Translations under genes and position numbers: made by a program
In this document: positions 25,667 through 42,724 of the stretch, piece by piece
Position numbering within the stretch: position 1 is the stretch's first letter
Layout: each line of letters starts with the position of its first letter
NCBI RefSeq assembly: GCF_014201885.1
Contig: NZ_JACHFN010000016.1
Location: forward strand, 20,410 to 84,409
Length of the DNA: 64,000 bases
Origin: Deinococcus budaensis
Lineage (GTDB): Bacteria; Deinococcota; Deinococci; Deinococcales; Deinococcaceae
Direction: 5' to 3'
Notes under the pieces: model-generated
What the model was told of the DNA's origin: nothing
The model's input: only the letters and a program-made list of their open reading frames with translations
The model's database searches: none

Positions 25667-27547
25667 ATGGCCCTGACCTTTATTACGTACAGCAGAGTCA
25701 GCACCCGGTCTCAGGGGGACTCATGGTCTCCGATTACCCAGCTCAATAGCTGCCATGAGTTCGGAATCTCTCAGGGCTGGAAACCTTACAAGAAAGAGCC
25801 GCACATTCATGACACTCAAACGGGGGTCTCCTACGAAGAAAGAAAGGGAATTCAGCGAGCCTTAGAGCTGGTACGGGCTGGCCTAGTCCAAAGAGTCATT
25901 ATCAATGACATTGACCGTGCAGGCAGAGACGGGGAAAAGCTCAGGAAATTTATTGAGGATATCTACCAGATTAAGGGGGCAAGACCTATCATTAGTCTTG
26001 ACTCTAGAGAGTTTGCGAGTGCTGACGAATTTATCCAAGCGTATCATTTCCAGATTGCCGTAGCCGAGCACAATAGACGAAAGATTATTATTGAGACTCG
26101 CCGGGGCATGAAAACAGCTTTTAGAGCGGGAGCTTACCTAACGTCTCCCCCATTTGGGTATCAGAGAGCAAAAGAGCTAGTGTCTGTAAGTGGAATGCAG
26201 GTAAACGTCACTAAGCTTAAACCTAATCCCATTGACTCAGACCTAGTTAGACAGGGCCTAGAATACTTTGCGGAGACTCAGAGCTACAGACAAGCCGCTG
26301 TCATGCTAAATAAATACAATCTAGTAAAGAACCCAGAGAGGAGACGTTCTTTCATTGCAACAAGCATGACAAGAATGTTTGACAATTTAGACCTTTATTT
26401 AGGTCTGCCCTACGTTGTAACCCGTGAGATTAACGGGGAGAAACTTACTCAGACCCAGCAACATGAACCTATTATTACTCAGCAGCTAGCCGAGAGAGTA
26501 AGAACGGCAGATAAGCTCAGAAACAGGGATATTCCGGGTACCCTGCCTAAACCTTTTCGCCGTCTGATTACCTGTTCATGCTGCGGCAACTTAGCCAAAG
26601 TCTGCACCAAAACCCCAGCTAACACCAAAAGAGTAAGTGACTATCATTACACTATCTGCTTTGGCCGTAGCAAGAGCCAAAACTATGCCCGCGTAGGATT
26701 GCCTCACCTAGTCAAAGAAACCAAGTGTAATTCTGAAATAGGAACTAGCAAGTTTATTAAACACCTAAACCAATTCCTAGATACTCTCGATGACGGTCTC
26801 TTTCAGACTAAGCTAGAGGAGATTATTGCTAATCGAATTAGTGAGGTGCGTCACACGGGTTACAGCATTGATGAACTAGAGGAGGAAAAAGAACAGCTTA
26901 TCAATGAGCTTGCCGAAACAGAAAATAAGATTGTCAATCTAGCAGGGGGCGAATTAGGGAGAGTTGGGGCAGTCCTAGAAAGAAAGCTGGATAACATTGA
27001 GACAAACTTAGAGAGAGTGAGAGAGTCCATCCAAGAAAAGACAGAACTCTACGCTAAAGAAATCAGTGAGCTTTCTAGCATGGGTATTAGCAGAGAGGCT
27101 CTAGAGAGTGTGCAGATTGAGGAGGACAAAGAAACAGTACACTTAGCCAAAATGATTCTAGAAAGGTCTCAAGCTGGGGCAGACGTGGCAGAGTTAGGAG
27201 AATTGATACTCAAGGCGGGTACGTTTGCCGAGCAAAAAGAAAGAGAACTCAATAGCTCCTTTTTCAGAGAGCTTGTTGTTTCACACTCCTTGAAAATAAC
27301 TGAGTTGCTAGGAACCCTGAGGACTAGCCTAGCCGCTAAGGACTGGACCACCGTCAATGAGACAATGGCGGCAATTGGGCTGTCTTTCGTGGGCGACTAC
27401 AGCGAGAGGGACAGGGAGAAACGGGTAGCAAGTATCAGACTGGTCATGCACGGGGATATTTCCCTACCCTATTCTCCTGACCTATCAGGCGGTTGCGGGT
27501 CGGGAAATGGTGCTGCGCGGGGCCGGTGCCCAGCGGGTACTCGCTGA
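25667..27547 (+). CDS. Large serine recombinase (integrase)
   Basis: 626 residues from ATG 25667. The resolvase domain has the catalytic serine in YSRVST (S12), NDIDRAGRD and the helix-E region; a recombinase domain follows ([21 protein letters not shown]). A cysteine-rich zinc-ribbon region lies near 300-345 and a coiled coil near 400-470. TAGGCT lies 5 nt before the ATG. The gene crosses attR: codon 606 ends and codons 607-608 lie in the core, and the last 18 codons are host DNA antisense to dprA. In the predicted circle those codons would be replaced by 23 others ending at TAA 23275-23277. Confidence 0.93.
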   Translation: MALTFITYSRVSTRSQGDSWSPITQLNSCHEFGISQGWKPYKKEPHIHDTQTGVSYEERKGIQRALELVRAGLVQRVIINDIDRAGRDGEKLRKFIEDIYQIKGARPIISLDSREFASADEFIQAYHFQIAVAEHNRRKIIIETRRGMKTAFRAGAYLTSPPFGYQRAKELVSVSGMQVNVTKLKPNPIDSDLVRQGLEYFAETQSYRQAAVMLNKYNLVKNPERRRSFIATSMTRMFDNLDLYLGLPYVVTREINGEKLTQTQQHEPIITQQLAERVRTADKLRNRDIPGTLPKPFRRLITCSCCGNLAKVCTKTPANTKRVSDYHYTICFGRSKSQNYARVGLPHLVKETKCNSEIGTSKFIKHLNQFLDTLDDGLFQTKLEEIIANRISEVRHTGYSIDELEEEKEQLINELAETENKIVNLAGGELGRVGAVLERKLDNIETNLERVRESIQEKTELYAKEISELSSMGISREALESVQIEEDKETVHLAKMILERSQAGADVAELGELILKAGTFAEQKERELNSSFFRELVVSHSLKITELLGTLRTSLAAKDWTTVNETMAAIGLSFVGDYSERDREKRVASIRLVMHGDISLPYSPDLSGGCGSGNGAARGRCPAGTR

Positions 27548-28151
27548 GCAGGGTCAGGCGGCGGGCCAGGGCCGCGTTCTCGCCCGGGTAGATGCGGTCC
27601 ACGGCGCTGCCCAGCACGCCCACGCTGGGGCCGCCCGCGTCCACGCTGGCCTCGTGGGCGACGGTGTCCACGCCGCGCGCCAGTCCGCTGACGACCGTCA
27701 CCCCGGCCCGCGCGAGGTCGGCGGCGAGCTGCCGGGTCAGGCCCAGGGCGTGCGGGCTGGCCCCCCGGGTCCCCACGATGCCCACCGCGCGGGGAACGAC
27801 CGGGAAGTCGGGCAGGTCACCGCGCACCCACACCACCGCTGGCGGGTCTCCCAGCGCGTCGAGCGCGGCGGGATAGCCCTCCAGCCCGCGTCCCAGCAGG
27901 GTCACGCCCGCCTGCCGCGCCCGGCCGAGTTCCGCCTGCGCCTGCTCGCGAGGCCCCGCCGTGCCCAGGCCCGCCACCCACTTCGCGTCCAGACCGGGCA
28001 CGTTCCGCAGCGCCGTCAGGGAAGCCCCCAGCGCCGCCTGCGCACTTCCGAAGTGCCGCCGCAGGGTCTCGGTGCGCCGGGGCCCCAGGCCGGGCGTGAA
28101 GCGCAGGGTCAGCAGCGCCTGGAGTTCGGCGCGGTCGGTGGTCGTGGTCAC
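27444..28151 (-). pseudogene. dprA: dprA, 5' fragment (interrupted by element)
   Basis: The first 222 or so residues of DprA, from GTG 28151 ([16 protein letters not shown]). It contains the N-terminal SAM-like helices, the Rossmann motif [15 protein letters not shown] and [18 protein letters not shown], and ends at the conserved FPTRNRLI where the element begins. A 12-residue element-derived tail ([12 protein letters not shown]) follows before a TGA at 27444. It lacks the second half of the DNA-binding core and the winged helix, so it is probably inactive. Confidence 0.92.
27484..27489 (+). other. attR core
   Basis: ATCAGG with element DNA to its left (ctgacct) and dprA to its right (cggttgcggg). 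It lies inside the 3' end of the recombinase reading frame and inside the dprA codons for RNRLI on the other strand. Confidence 0.85.
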
Positions 28152-28189
28152 CGGGTCAGGATAGCGAGCCCCCTCTCCCGGCGCGGCCC

Positions 28190-28600
28190 TCACCCCGGCG
28201 GGGGAAGCGTCAGCGTCTGCCCGCTGGACGCCTGATAGATCGCCGCCACCGGTCGTCCCTCCCGCCGCCCGGCCCTCAGGGCCTCGCGCACGGCCCGGTC
28301 CCGTGAGCGGCACCCGGCGACGATATCGAGGTAGAGGCAGCCACCAGGATGAATCCAGGCCCCCAGGGCGGCCCAGCCGCAGCCGCCCTCCCCGAGCAGC
28401 GGCCCGTGCTGCTGGAGAAAGGCCCTCAGCCCGGCCTCCCAGTCCGCGGCAGGCTCCAGAATCAAGGTTCGGCCGGGATGCCGTGGAAAGAGCCACCGGT
28501 CGCCCGGATCGGCAGGCTGTCCGGACGGACCGAAAGTGGCGCCGCCCGCCGCCCGGATTTCCCGGAGCAGCGCCCGGACCACCCCCGGCGCGGGGGTCAC
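28190..28600 (-). CDS. Hypothetical protein in the HK/RR operon
   Basis: 136 residues, starting at a GTG that overlaps the histidine-kinase stop by 4 bp (GTGA), so it is translationally coupled to it. The sequence is globular and cytosolic with three cysteines, two of them in GGCGWAALG and AGCRSRD. There are no transmembrane segments and no recognised family. Its position after a kinase gene suggests an accessory role in the same signalling pathway, or simple hitchhiking. Confidence 0.6.
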   Translation of the reverse strand: MTPAPGVVRALLREIRAAGGATFGPSGQPADPGDRWLFPRHPGRTLILEPAADWEAGLRAFLQQHGPLLGEGGCGWAALGAWIHPGGCLYLDIVAGCRSRDRAVREALRAGRREGRPVAAIYQASSGQTLTLPPPG

Positions 28601-29961
28601 GAGAGTTGCAGCGGCGCGCCGGGGTCCAGTTCCTCCGGCTCGTCGTCCTCATCCCCCAGGGCCGCGCCCGGGATGCTCAGCACGAACTCGGCGCCGCCGC
28701 CCGCCGGGGTGCTGGCCCGCAGGGTGCCGCCGTGCAGCCCCGCGATCTGACGCGAGACGCTCAGGCCCAGGCCGCTGGAGCCGCTGCCGCTGACAAAGGG
28801 GTCGAAGATCCGTTCTCCCAGGTCGGCGGGCAGGCCGGGACCGCTGTCGCGCACGGTAAAGGTCGCGTGCTCGGCCGTCTCGGTCAGGGTCAGGGTGACC
28901 GTGCCCTCCGGCCCGGCGGCGCGGCGGGCGTTGGCAAGCAGGTTGCGCAGCGCCTGGGTCAGGCGGTCGGGGTCGCACAGCAGCATCCCCCCCCAGCCGC
29001 CCGCGAAGGTGGTGCCGGGCACCAGCCGGTCGAGGCGCCCGCGCAGCGTGGCGGCGGGGATAAAGTGCCACGCCACCTTCATCTCCAGCTGCCCGCGCGC
29101 GAGCTGCATCAGGTCCTGGGTCGTGAAGGTCAGCTCGTCGGCCACCAGGGCGGCGCGGGCGACCTCGGGGTCGTGGGTGCGGTCGGCGGCGCGGGTCAGG
29201 CTGGCCTGAAGCACCGTCAGCGGGGCGCCGAGTTCATGCACGATCTGCCCCAGCAGCTGTTTTTCACGCGCCTGCCCGGCCTCGATGCGGACCAGCAGGC
29301 GGTTGAGGGCGGCCAGCAGGCGGTGGACCTCGTCCTCGCGCTGCGGCAGCGGCAGGGTGGCGACGCTGCGCGTGGGGTCGATGCGGTCGGCCAGGTCGGC
29401 GGCCTCGCCCAGGTCGGCCAGCGCCCGCTTGCCCACCCACCAGCCCAGCGGCAGCATCAGCGCCGGGGTGAGCAGCAGCGCCAGCAGCAGCGCGCGGGTG
29501 GCGCTCTCGCGGGCGTTCACCAGGTCGTCTTCGGGCAGCGCCACCCAGACGGTTCCGAAGTCCCCGGCGGGGCGGGTAGCGGCGCGCATGGGCGTGTCCA
29601 GGATGGGAAAGCGGCTGCGGCCCGCGTACGGAAAAGGCTCGCCCGAGGTCAGCCGCAGCGAACTCGCCGCCGCGATCACCCGGCCCTGGTCGTCCAGAAT
29701 GGTGGTGTAGCCGTTGATGGGGGGCAGCTTCTCGCCCAGGCCCAGTTCGAGATTGGTGAAGCGTTCGGCCACAGCCTCCGCCCGGTCCTCCAGCCTCGCT
29801 TGAAATTGCCGGTCCATGCTGCGCAGCAGCAGCGTCATTACGCCCAGGCCGATCACGCTGATCAGGGCCAGCGCCACCAGCGTGTACACCAGCGCCAGCC
29901 GGAAGCGCAGGCTGTGGCGCCACGCCACCCGCGCCGAGCGCAGCGGGGCCGCGCGGGTCAC
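28597..29961 (-). CDS. Sensor histidine kinase
   Basis: 454 residues. Two TM helices (about 20-45 and 160-180) flank an extracytoplasmic sensing region; a HAMP-like linker follows, then the H-box [14 protein letters not shown] with the phosphorylated histidine, an N-box ([11 protein letters not shown]), the G1 box DSGPGLP and the G2 box SGLGLS. It phosphorylates the response regulator encoded upstream. GTG 29961 was chosen because GGGAGG lies 4 nt upstream; GTG 29985 is an alternative. Member of a four-gene operon. Confidence 0.93.
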   Translation of the reverse strand: MTRAAPLRSARVAWRHSLRFRLALVYTLVALALISVIGLGVMTLLLRSMDRQFQARLEDRAEAVAERFTNLELGLGEKLPPINGYTTILDDQGRVIAAASSLRLTSGEPFPYAGRSRFPILDTPMRAATRPAGDFGTVWVALPEDDLVNARESATRALLLALLLTPALMLPLGWWVGKRALADLGEAADLADRIDPTRSVATLPLPQREDEVHRLLAALNRLLVRIEAGQAREKQLLGQIVHELGAPLTVLQASLTRAADRTHDPEVARAALVADELTFTTQDLMQLARGQLEMKVAWHFIPAATLRGRLDRLVPGTTFAGGWGGMLLCDPDRLTQALRNLLANARRAAGPEGTVTLTLTETAEHATFTVRDSGPGLPADLGERIFDPFVSGSGSSGLGLSVSRQIAGLHGGTLRASTPAGGGAEFVLSIPGAALGDEDDEPEELDPGAPLQLS

Positions 29962-30056
29962 GGGGCCTCCCGCAGGAACCGGCACGCCCCACTCCGGCGG
30001 GGAGGCGCGGGGTGGGGCGGGGTCGGGATCATATCCGGAGTGTAGGCCGGGGCGTC

Positions 30057-30716
<660 letters not shown>

Positions 30717-31133
30717 TCAGCGGCCTCCTTCGGGGCGGTCGGGGGTCTTGTCGGTCACGTTGCGTAGGCCCGGCAGGCTGAACACCTGTCCGGCAGGCTG
30801 CGGGGTCAGGGTCAGCTTCAGGCTGCTTAGAAAGCGGGTCAGGGTCACGGTGGTGTTGCCGACCTCCAGCGTGAGCTGTCCGGCCCTGAGGGTGCCCGGA
30901 TAGCTGCTTTGCAGGCTGGGGTAGAGGCCACGGGCCTTCTCGTCCTCCTCACGGGAAAAAACCACCTTGACCGGGCCGCTGTAGTCCTTGACAAGCTGCA
31001 CGGTCATGCGGCTGCCGCTGGTCTCGCCGTACCCCACCTTGAGCTGAAGCTCGGGATCCCAGACCGTGAGTTTGAGCGCCTGCGCCGAGCTGGCGAGGGC
31101 AAACAGGGTCAGCAGGGCGAGGGTGCGGGTCAT
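30717..31133 (-). CDS. Secreted hypothetical protein, first gene of the HK/RR operon
   Basis: 138 residues from ATG 31133, with a signal peptide ([19 protein letters not shown]). The mature part is beta-rich and contains no cysteines. The ATG lies 7 nt after TACAGT (minus strand, 31141-31146), so it is leaderless, and this promoter drives the whole operon. Its secretion and linkage to a sensor kinase suggest it might be a periplasmic partner or ligand-binding protein for that kinase. Confidence 0.75.
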   Translation of the reverse strand: MTRTLALLTLFALASSAQALKLTVWDPELQLKVGYGETSGSRMTVQLVKDYSGPVKVVFSREEDEKARGLYPSLQSSYPGTLRAGQLTLEVGNTTVTLTRFLSSLKLTLTPQPAGQVFSLPGLRNVTDKTPDRPEGGR

Positions 31134-31328
31134 CGGGGTCACTGTATCCAATCCTCGGGCGCCCGACTGAGAGGGGGCGTCCTATGACTTCCCACCCTAG
31201 CGGCCCAAGCTGACGCCCCCGTGACGCGCCTTTGAGCAGAGATTTACAGCGGCGCAGGCCCTGTTTGCCCGCCGCCGCGCACCAGAGGGGCGGCCAGCCT
31301 GGGGGGCCAGCCGCCGGGAAAGTGGACC

Positions 31329-32939
<1,611 letters not shown>

Positions 32940-32960
32940 TCGGACCTCGATTCAGTGGGG

Positions 32961-33194
32961 TTAGCGGAAAAACAACATGCGGGCCAGGCCGTACAGCGCG
33001 AGCAGCAGGCCCAGCACCTGAATCCAGCGCTCTCCCTGCGCGTAGACCCAGGCGGCGGCGCCCAGCGCCAGAAACAGCAGACCGACCACGACTGGGGGCC
33101 ACGGCTCCGGCAGCCGCCCGATCAGCGGATACACGCCGAAGCCGATGGCCAGCCCCAGCATTCCCAGCAGGGGCCGCCACAGGTCAGGTTTCAC
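32961..33194 (-). CDS. Small membrane protein inside the bkd operon
   Basis: 77 residues with two to three hydrophobic segments (about 6-25, 32-50 and 57-75). It sits between the E1beta and E2 genes with gaps of 14 and 21 bp, so it is expressed with them. No family recognised. Such an insertion is unusual for this operon. Confidence 0.65.
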   Translation of the reverse strand: MKPDLWRPLLGMLGLAIGFGVYPLIGRLPEPWPPVVVGLLFLALGAAAWVYAQGERWIQVLGLLLALYGLARMLFFR

Positions 33195-33208
33195 GTCGTC
33201 CGGCCCGG

Positions 33209-34218
<1,010 letters not shown>

Positions 34219-34222
<4 letters not shown>

Positions 34223-35340
34223 GCGCGGCCTCCCACGGCTGTACCCGTCTGCTCGGCGCGCAGGAAGGCCTCCTGCTCGCGCAGATGCACCGGAATGTCG
34301 GCGTAGACGTCCTCGAACATGATCTGCCAGTCGGGCTGCCCGGTCGCCTCGGCGGCCAGGACGGCCTCGTCCACCTCGCGGTGGGTGGCGCGGGTCAACT
34401 CGGCGATCTCTCCCGCGTCGATGGGCGCGCCCAGGTGCTCCAGCAGCCGCTCGACCCGCACAATCGGGTCGCGGGCCAGCCATTCGTTCACTTCTTCGCG
34501 GGTGCGGTAGTTCTTCTCGGCGTCCGCGTCGGCGTTGGAGTGCGAACCGACCCGGTAGGTCAGGCATTCGACGAGCGCCGGACCCTGCCCCGAACGGACC
34601 CCCTCCGCCACGTGCGACAGCACCTCGATCACGGCCACGATGTCGTTGCCGTCCACGTAGTAGCCGGGCATCCCGTAGGCCTTGGCCTTGATGTGGATGG
34701 TCTCGCTGGCCGTCTGCTCGCGCAGGTGGGTACTGATCGCCCACTGGTTGTTCTCGCAGACAAAGAGGCAGGGTGCCCCAGCCGCGCCCGCCATGTTCAT
34801 GCCCGCGTGCCAGTCGCCCTCGCTGGTGGCGCCGTCCCCGAAGGTGCAGACGGTGATCTCGTCCACGCCGAGGTACTTCTGGGCCATGGCGTTGCCCGCA
34901 GCGGGCGGCACCTGCGAGGCGATGGAGGAACTGATAGACACGAAGTTCTGGGCCGCCGAGCCGAAGTGGTGCGGCATCTGGCGGCCCCGGCAGAGGTCCG
35001 AGTTGGTGCCCAGGCACTGGCTGACGATGTCGAGCATGGACACGCCCATCGCCAGACCCAGCGCGTGGTCGCGGTAGTAGGGCCACACCCAGTCGTGCCC
35101 GATGCGCAGCGACCGCGCCAGGCCGACCTGGGTGGCTTCCATGCCGCTGGCCTGCGCGTAGAAGGTGGTGCGGCCCTGCCTGAGTAGCGTGACGAGTTTC
35201 TTGTCGAACTCCCGGGCGCGCACCATCTCGCGGTGCAGTTCACGCAGCAGCTCGGGCGTGAAGCGCGCGGGCAGTTCCCGGATTGGTTGGCCGTCTTCAG
35301 ACACCCAGCGCAGGGGGTCAGACGTGAACGGCTGAATCAT
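34219..35340 (-). CDS. bkdA1: 2-oxoacid dehydrogenase E1 alpha subunit
   Basis: 373 residues from ATG 35340, which has a strong AGGAGG Shine-Dalgarno. It carries the thiamine-diphosphate site [15 protein letters not shown]...ENN (about 175-205) and the phosphorylation-loop region [15 protein letters not shown]. First gene of the operon. The 17-residue upstream extension (MPPDPAAP...) is Ala/Pro-rich and omitted. A -10 TAGAAT (35426-35431) and a palindromic operator precede it. Confidence 0.93.
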
Positions 35341-35409
35341 GGGAAGCCTCCTGAGCGCCGGGGCCGCAGGCGCCGCCGGGTCGGGCGGCACTCCAGCTCC
35401 AGGGTCTGG

Positions 35410-35431
35410 CTAACGCTCGTTAGGCATTCTA
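35410..35431 (-). promoter_or_regulatory. bkd operon promoter with palindromic operator
   Basis: CTAACG-CT-CGTTAG (35410-35423) is a perfect dyad with a 2-bp centre, directly downstream of TAGAAT (35426-35431, minus strand). It covers the predicted start site, so a bound protein would repress. The layout is typical of a TetR-family operator, as in fatty-acid or amino-acid degradation genes. The regulator is not encoded nearby. Confidence 0.6.
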
Positions 35432-35560
35432 GCGGCTGGCCCCTTTCCTGTCGTCTCTGCACTCGGCCCCGGCCGGGCCGCGCTTTCCCGCAGGCCACCC
35501 GGCCACGGTGATGGCCGCTGGAATGGCCCACCCCGGCCCGTTGCTACACTCCACCCTGAT

Positions 35561-37369
<1,809 letters not shown>

Positions 37370-37642
37370 AGGTCAACCAGCCAGGTGGAGAGGGCCGCCG
37401 CTGACCTCACCGACATCTGTGAGTGCATGACCCTCCTGGGGCGCCTGCTTCTGGTTCACGGAGCTGAAGGCCGCAAGAGGGGGGTGTGGTGGCCCTGGCT
37501 GCGCAGCGTTTCACGTGAAACGTCGCTGGGGCGTATGCAACGCGGCCCGGACCCGCAGATGAGCAGCTCCGGGGGCTATGGGCCAGAACGGTGGGCCTTC
37601 CTGGCTCGCCTGGGCGGTCTCCACGGCATTCGCGGTCACCGC
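37370..37642. other. mnmG-rsmG gap, no gene except parS
   Basis: About 270 bp. ORFs here are short and in shadow frames. The only recognised feature is the parS site at 37508-37521. Confidence 0.5.
37508..37521. promoter_or_regulatory. parS: parS site 2, between mnmG and rsmG
   Basis: GTTTCACGTGAAAC, identical in its 14-bp core to site 1, 760 bp away. Its surroundings lack the extended arms. Together with site 1 it nucleates ParB next to the parA-parB genes and about 16 kb from oriC. Confidence 0.93.
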
Positions 37643-37687
37643 TAGTATCAGAGAGAACGCGGGGTGAGGCCCTGAGGGGCACCCCGC
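37643..37687 (+). promoter_or_regulatory. -10 and 5' UTR hairpin of the rsmG transcript
   Basis: TAGTAT (37643-37648) is a possible -10 without an obvious -35. The leader then forms a hairpin GCGGGGTG (37659-37666) / CACCCCGC (37680-37687). The AAGGAG Shine-Dalgarno at 37691 begins 3 nt after it. Confidence 0.45.
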
Positions 37688-37700
37688 TGCAAGGAGACCG

Positions 37701-37733
37701 ATGAAGACACGGACAGGCAGGACAAGACGATGA
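37701..37733 (+). CDS. Upstream mini-ORF 1 of rsmG
   Basis: A 10-residue [13 protein letters not shown], with an AAGGAG Shine-Dalgarno 4 nt upstream, the best one in the region. Its stop overlaps the start of the next mini-ORF (ATGA at 37730-37733). Four of its ten codons are Arg codons, CGG, AGG, AGA and CGA, which are expected to be rare in this GC-rich genome. Confidence 0.4.
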   Translation: MKTRTGRTRR

Positions 37734-37749
37734 GCGTCAGGAACAGGTT

Positions 37750-37753
<4 letters not shown>
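37730..37753 (+). CDS. Upstream mini-ORF 2 of rsmG
   Basis: A 7-residue ORF, MSVRNRL, starting on the overlap with mini-ORF 1 and ending TTGTGA, which overlaps the rsmG GTG (GTGA at 37750-37753). Two AGG arginine codons. rsmG itself has only a weak Shine-Dalgarno, so ribosomes may reach it by re-initiation through the two mini-ORFs. Confidence 0.4.
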
Positions 37754-40092
<2,339 letters not shown>

Positions 40093-40114
40093 CGCCAGCA
40101 AGTGACCCCAGAAG

Positions 40115-40154
40115 AGCGAGCGGGAGAAGGCGCGTTCAGCCCCTCCCGCTCGCT
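40115..40154. terminator. Terminator hairpin between parB and vanW
   Basis: A perfect 12-bp stem, AGCGAGCGGGAG (40115-40126) with CTCCCGCTCGCT (40143-40154), and a 16-nt loop between two convergent genes. The trailing TCCTTTC gives a weak U-run for parB. Confidence 0.75.
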
Positions 40155-40172
40155 TCCTTTCTGGGTCTGGGA

Positions 40173-41525
40173 TCAGCGCGTGCCGACCGCAAAGATGTTG
40201 GGCCAGGGGCGGTAACTGCTTTTCAGGGTGTCCTGCTTGAAGGTTTTGCCGTCCCGCACGAACTTGCGCGTCACCTCGATCACGGCGCCCGGCGCAGCCC
40301 AGTCCACCTGCTTGCGCTGCCCGGCTGCGAGGCTGGCGTCGCGAATGACCCGGTCGGGGGGGGCGGGGGTGCTGCTCAGCGTCCTGGGCGCCCCGACCTC
40401 GACTGTGAAGTCGCGCGCCTTGCCAAACACGCTGATGCTCAGGCGGGCTTCCTGGTCGTTCCACTCGGATTGGAACCACAGCGCGCCGCCGGTGTCGTTG
40501 GCGAACCTGAGGTCCTGCGAGGGCTGGTAGATCGTGGCGTCGAGGCCCTGGGGATCGTAGTAATGCACCTGATAGGAGTGGTTGCGCCGCTCGACCACCG
40601 GCAGCCCCGCCGAATACAGGGTGCGGAACACGGTCGTGCTGACCTGACAGATACCGCCGCCCAGGCCGCTGGCCGTACGTTCGCCCGCGATCACCAGCCC
40701 TGGCACGTACCCGGCCCGCGCCGAGACGGGACCGATGGCCTGGTTGAAAGAAAAGGTCTTCCCCTCGATCAGGCGGTCCTGAAAGTTGCGGGTGCCTACG
40801 TGAATGTTGGTCACGCGCGCCTCGCTGCTGCCGTAGTAGTTTGTCTGCCCGGTGCCCAGATGCGCGGTGATGCCCCTGGTGACGAAGAAGGCCAGCGTGC
40901 GCTTCGGCGCGACCTGCCCGGTCACAGCGACGCTGGCCTTGACCCCCCGGGGGTCTTTCAGGGCGGCCAGGAGGTTGGCACGGGTTTTGGCCTCGTCGAT
41001 CTTCAGGGCGTTGCGCTGCACGACGGCCCAGCCGCCCTCCCCCAGGTTCTCGAAACGGGCGTCCTGCGCCTGACGCGGCAGCCCGGCCAGGAACTTCTTC
41101 AGGTCGGCGTCCAGACTCGGGGTGATCACGCCGCGCTGACGCAACTGCGCGACCCGCTCGCCCGGCAGCGTCAGCGTCTGCACGTAGGGCACGGTGGTTT
41201 TCTGGCCGCCGATCAGGGCCGGGTGGGCCGCCTGCACGGTGATCAGCAGCGGCGCAGTGCGGGCGGGCGCCTTCGGGGCGGGTGGCGCCGTGGGGGCAGG
41301 TGGCGGCGTGACCGGAGCGGCCTCAGCCGGCGCCGGAGTGGGCAGCGGAGCGGGGGCGGGTTCCGGCTCGGGCAGGGGCGGGGGCACCGGCACCGGCTCG
41401 GGCGCGGGGGTCGGCAGCGGGGCTGGCGGCAGGGCCGGGATGGTCTGGGCCAGGGCCGTGGAGGCGAGGGCGGCGCTCAGCAGCACGCTGGCGAGCAGAC
41501 CTCCCGGGGAGGACAGCGGGGACAT
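40173..41525 (-). CDS. VanW-family cell-envelope protein
   Basis: 450 residues. A signal peptide ([21 protein letters not shown]) is followed by a Pro/Ala/Glu-rich segment (about 30-85) that would cross the peptidoglycan, then a beta-rich domain and the VanW domain: [35 protein letters not shown] and [21 protein letters not shown]. VanW proteins are linked to vancomycin-resistance clusters but most have unknown function. GATACT lies 7 nt before the ATG (leaderless). Confidence 0.88.
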   Translation of the reverse strand: MSPLSSPGGLLASVLLSAALASTALAQTIPALPPAPLPTPAPEPVPVPPPLPEPEPAPAPLPTPAPAEAAPVTPPPAPTAPPAPKAPARTAPLLITVQAAHPALIGGQKTTVPYVQTLTLPGERVAQLRQRGVITPSLDADLKKFLAGLPRQAQDARFENLGEGGWAVVQRNALKIDEAKTRANLLAALKDPRGVKASVAVTGQVAPKRTLAFFVTRGITAHLGTGQTNYYGSSEARVTNIHVGTRNFQDRLIEGKTFSFNQAIGPVSARAGYVPGLVIAGERTASGLGGGICQVSTTVFRTLYSAGLPVVERRNHSYQVHYYDPQGLDATIYQPSQDLRFANDTGGALWFQSEWNDQEARLSISVFGKARDFTVEVGAPRTLSSTPAPPDRVIRDASLAAGQRKQVDWAAPGAVIEVTRKFVRDGKTFKQDTLKSSYRPWPNIFAVGTR

Positions 41526-41565
41526 GCCCGCCAGTATCCCACGTGGCTCCCGGCGGACGAAAACA

Positions 41566-41598
41566 GCCTCTCCTCATCCGGTGGGGGAGGGGAGAGGC
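41566..41598 (-). terminator. Terminator of the ypdA gene
   Basis: Stem GCCTCTCC / GGAGAGGC on the minus strand (41598-41591 with 41573-41566), followed by TGTTTTCG. It ends transcription before vanW. Confidence 0.65.
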
Positions 41599-41621
41599 GG
41601 GGCGGGAGCAGCCGGGGCGGC

Positions 41622-42632
41622 TCAGGGCGCCAGCGAGACTTCCCGCCGCTGCCCGGCGAGTTGCCGCGCGATCTCGGTCACGGCGTGATCGGCGTGGTGG
41701 CGGCCGTTCTCGATAAAGACCTGATTCGTCTTGCCCGCAAAACCCGCCGAGCCGACCACGAACAGGCCCGGCACGCTGCTCTGGTAGTGCCCGTCGAGCA
41801 CCAGGCAGTCGTCGGGCTGCGCGGCGAGGTCCAGCCCTGCCAGGAAGGAGAGGTCGGGGCGGTAGCCGGTCAGCGCGAAGGTGAAGTGGGTGGGCAGCTC
41901 GGAGGTGGTGCCGTCCCCGCGCTGCACGAGAACGTGTTCAGGGTGAATCTCGACCACCCGCGAACCGAAGTGCGCGGCGATGGAGCCTTCCTTGATGCGG
42001 TTTTCGAGGTCGGGCCGCACCCAGTACTTGAGGGTGGATTTGAGTTCGGGCGCCCGCACGACCATCGTGACCTTGGCCCCGCCGCGCCACAGGTCCAGGG
42101 CCGCGTCCGCCGCCGAGTTTCCGGCCCCGATCACGGTGACGTTCAGGCCCAGAAAGGGGTGCGCCTCGGTGTAGTAGTGGCTGACGTTGGGGCTGTCCTC
42201 GCCGGGAATCCCGAGGTGGACGGGGTGGTCGTAGTACCCGGTCGCCACGACCACCCGCCGGGCCTCGACCACGCCCGGCGTGCCGTCCTGCGCCTCGACC
42301 TCCAGCGTGAAGCCCGCCGGGGCCGCGTGAACGCGCTTCACCTCGGTGTAGAGGCGCACGTTCAGCGCCTCGCGCTGGGTCACCAGGCGGTAGTACATCA
42401 AGGCGTCGCGGCGGTCGGGCTTGTCGTGCCCGGTCACCATCGGATGGTTGCCGATCTCCAGCTCGGGCGCGGTGGTGAAAAAGGTCATGTAGGTGGGGTA
42501 CTCGAAAATGGCGTTGACCACGCAGCCTTTTTCCAGCACCACGTAAGTCAATCCCGCCCGCTTGCAGGCGATGGCGGCGGCGAGGCCCACCGGCCCGGCT
42601 CCTACGACGGCGACATCGAACATCTGGCTCAT
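41622..42632 (-). CDS. ypdA: YpdA/Bdr family bacillithiol disulfide reductase
   Basis: 336 residues, normal length. YpdA/Bdr uses NADPH to reduce bacillithiol disulfide; bacillithiol is the low-molecular-weight thiol of Deinococcus. Two Rossmann motifs are present: [16 protein letters not shown] (FAD) and [17 protein letters not shown] (NADPH). The family run [22 protein letters not shown] (quoted in part: [11 protein letters not shown]) is conserved. There is no redox-active CxxC, as expected for YpdA rather than thioredoxin reductase. Divergent from the damaged gene at 42725. Confidence 0.9.
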   Translation of the reverse strand: MSQMFDVAVVGAGPVGLAAAIACKRAGLTYVVLEKGCVVNAIFEYPTYMTFFTTAPELEIGNHPMVTGHDKPDRRDALMYYRLVTQREALNVRLYTEVKRVHAAPAGFTLEVEAQDGTPGVVEARRVVVATGYYDHPVHLGIPGEDSPNVSHYYTEAHPFLGLNVTVIGAGNSAADAALDLWRGGAKVTMVVRAPELKSTLKYWVRPDLENRIKEGSIAAHFGSRVVEIHPEHVLVQRGDGTTSELPTHFTFALTGYRPDLSFLAGLDLAAQPDDCLVLDGHYQSSVPGLFVVGSAGFAGKTNQVFIENGRHHADHAVTEIARQLAGQRREVSLAP

Positions 42633-42724
42633 GCGGGAAAGTGTGGCATGGGGGAGGGGAACAGACGGTGAGCCGTTCGGGCAATACCGCGTGCCGACCG
42701 CAGGTTGGACCGGTCGCCTGAGCC

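Larger units (their letters stand above)
23199..27489 (+). mobile_element. Serine-recombinase integrative element inserted in dprA
   Basis: About 4.29 kb, visibly AT-richer than its surroundings, with the hexamer ATCAGG at both ends (23199-23204 and 27484-27489). Contents in order: an operator-like inverted repeat, a 70-residue HTH protein, a possible HUH replication protein, a predicted small peptide, a secreted protein on the other strand, and a large serine recombinase. No conjugation, capsid or transposase genes are present. It could be an integrated small rolling-circle plasmid or a satellite element. Removal plus one core copy rebuilds dprA in frame. Confidence 0.9.

Noticed and set aside
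37385..37645. An 86-codon ORF between mnmG and rsmG
   Set aside because: No start signal and no recognisable sequence; it contains the parS palindrome, which is better explained as a ParB site.
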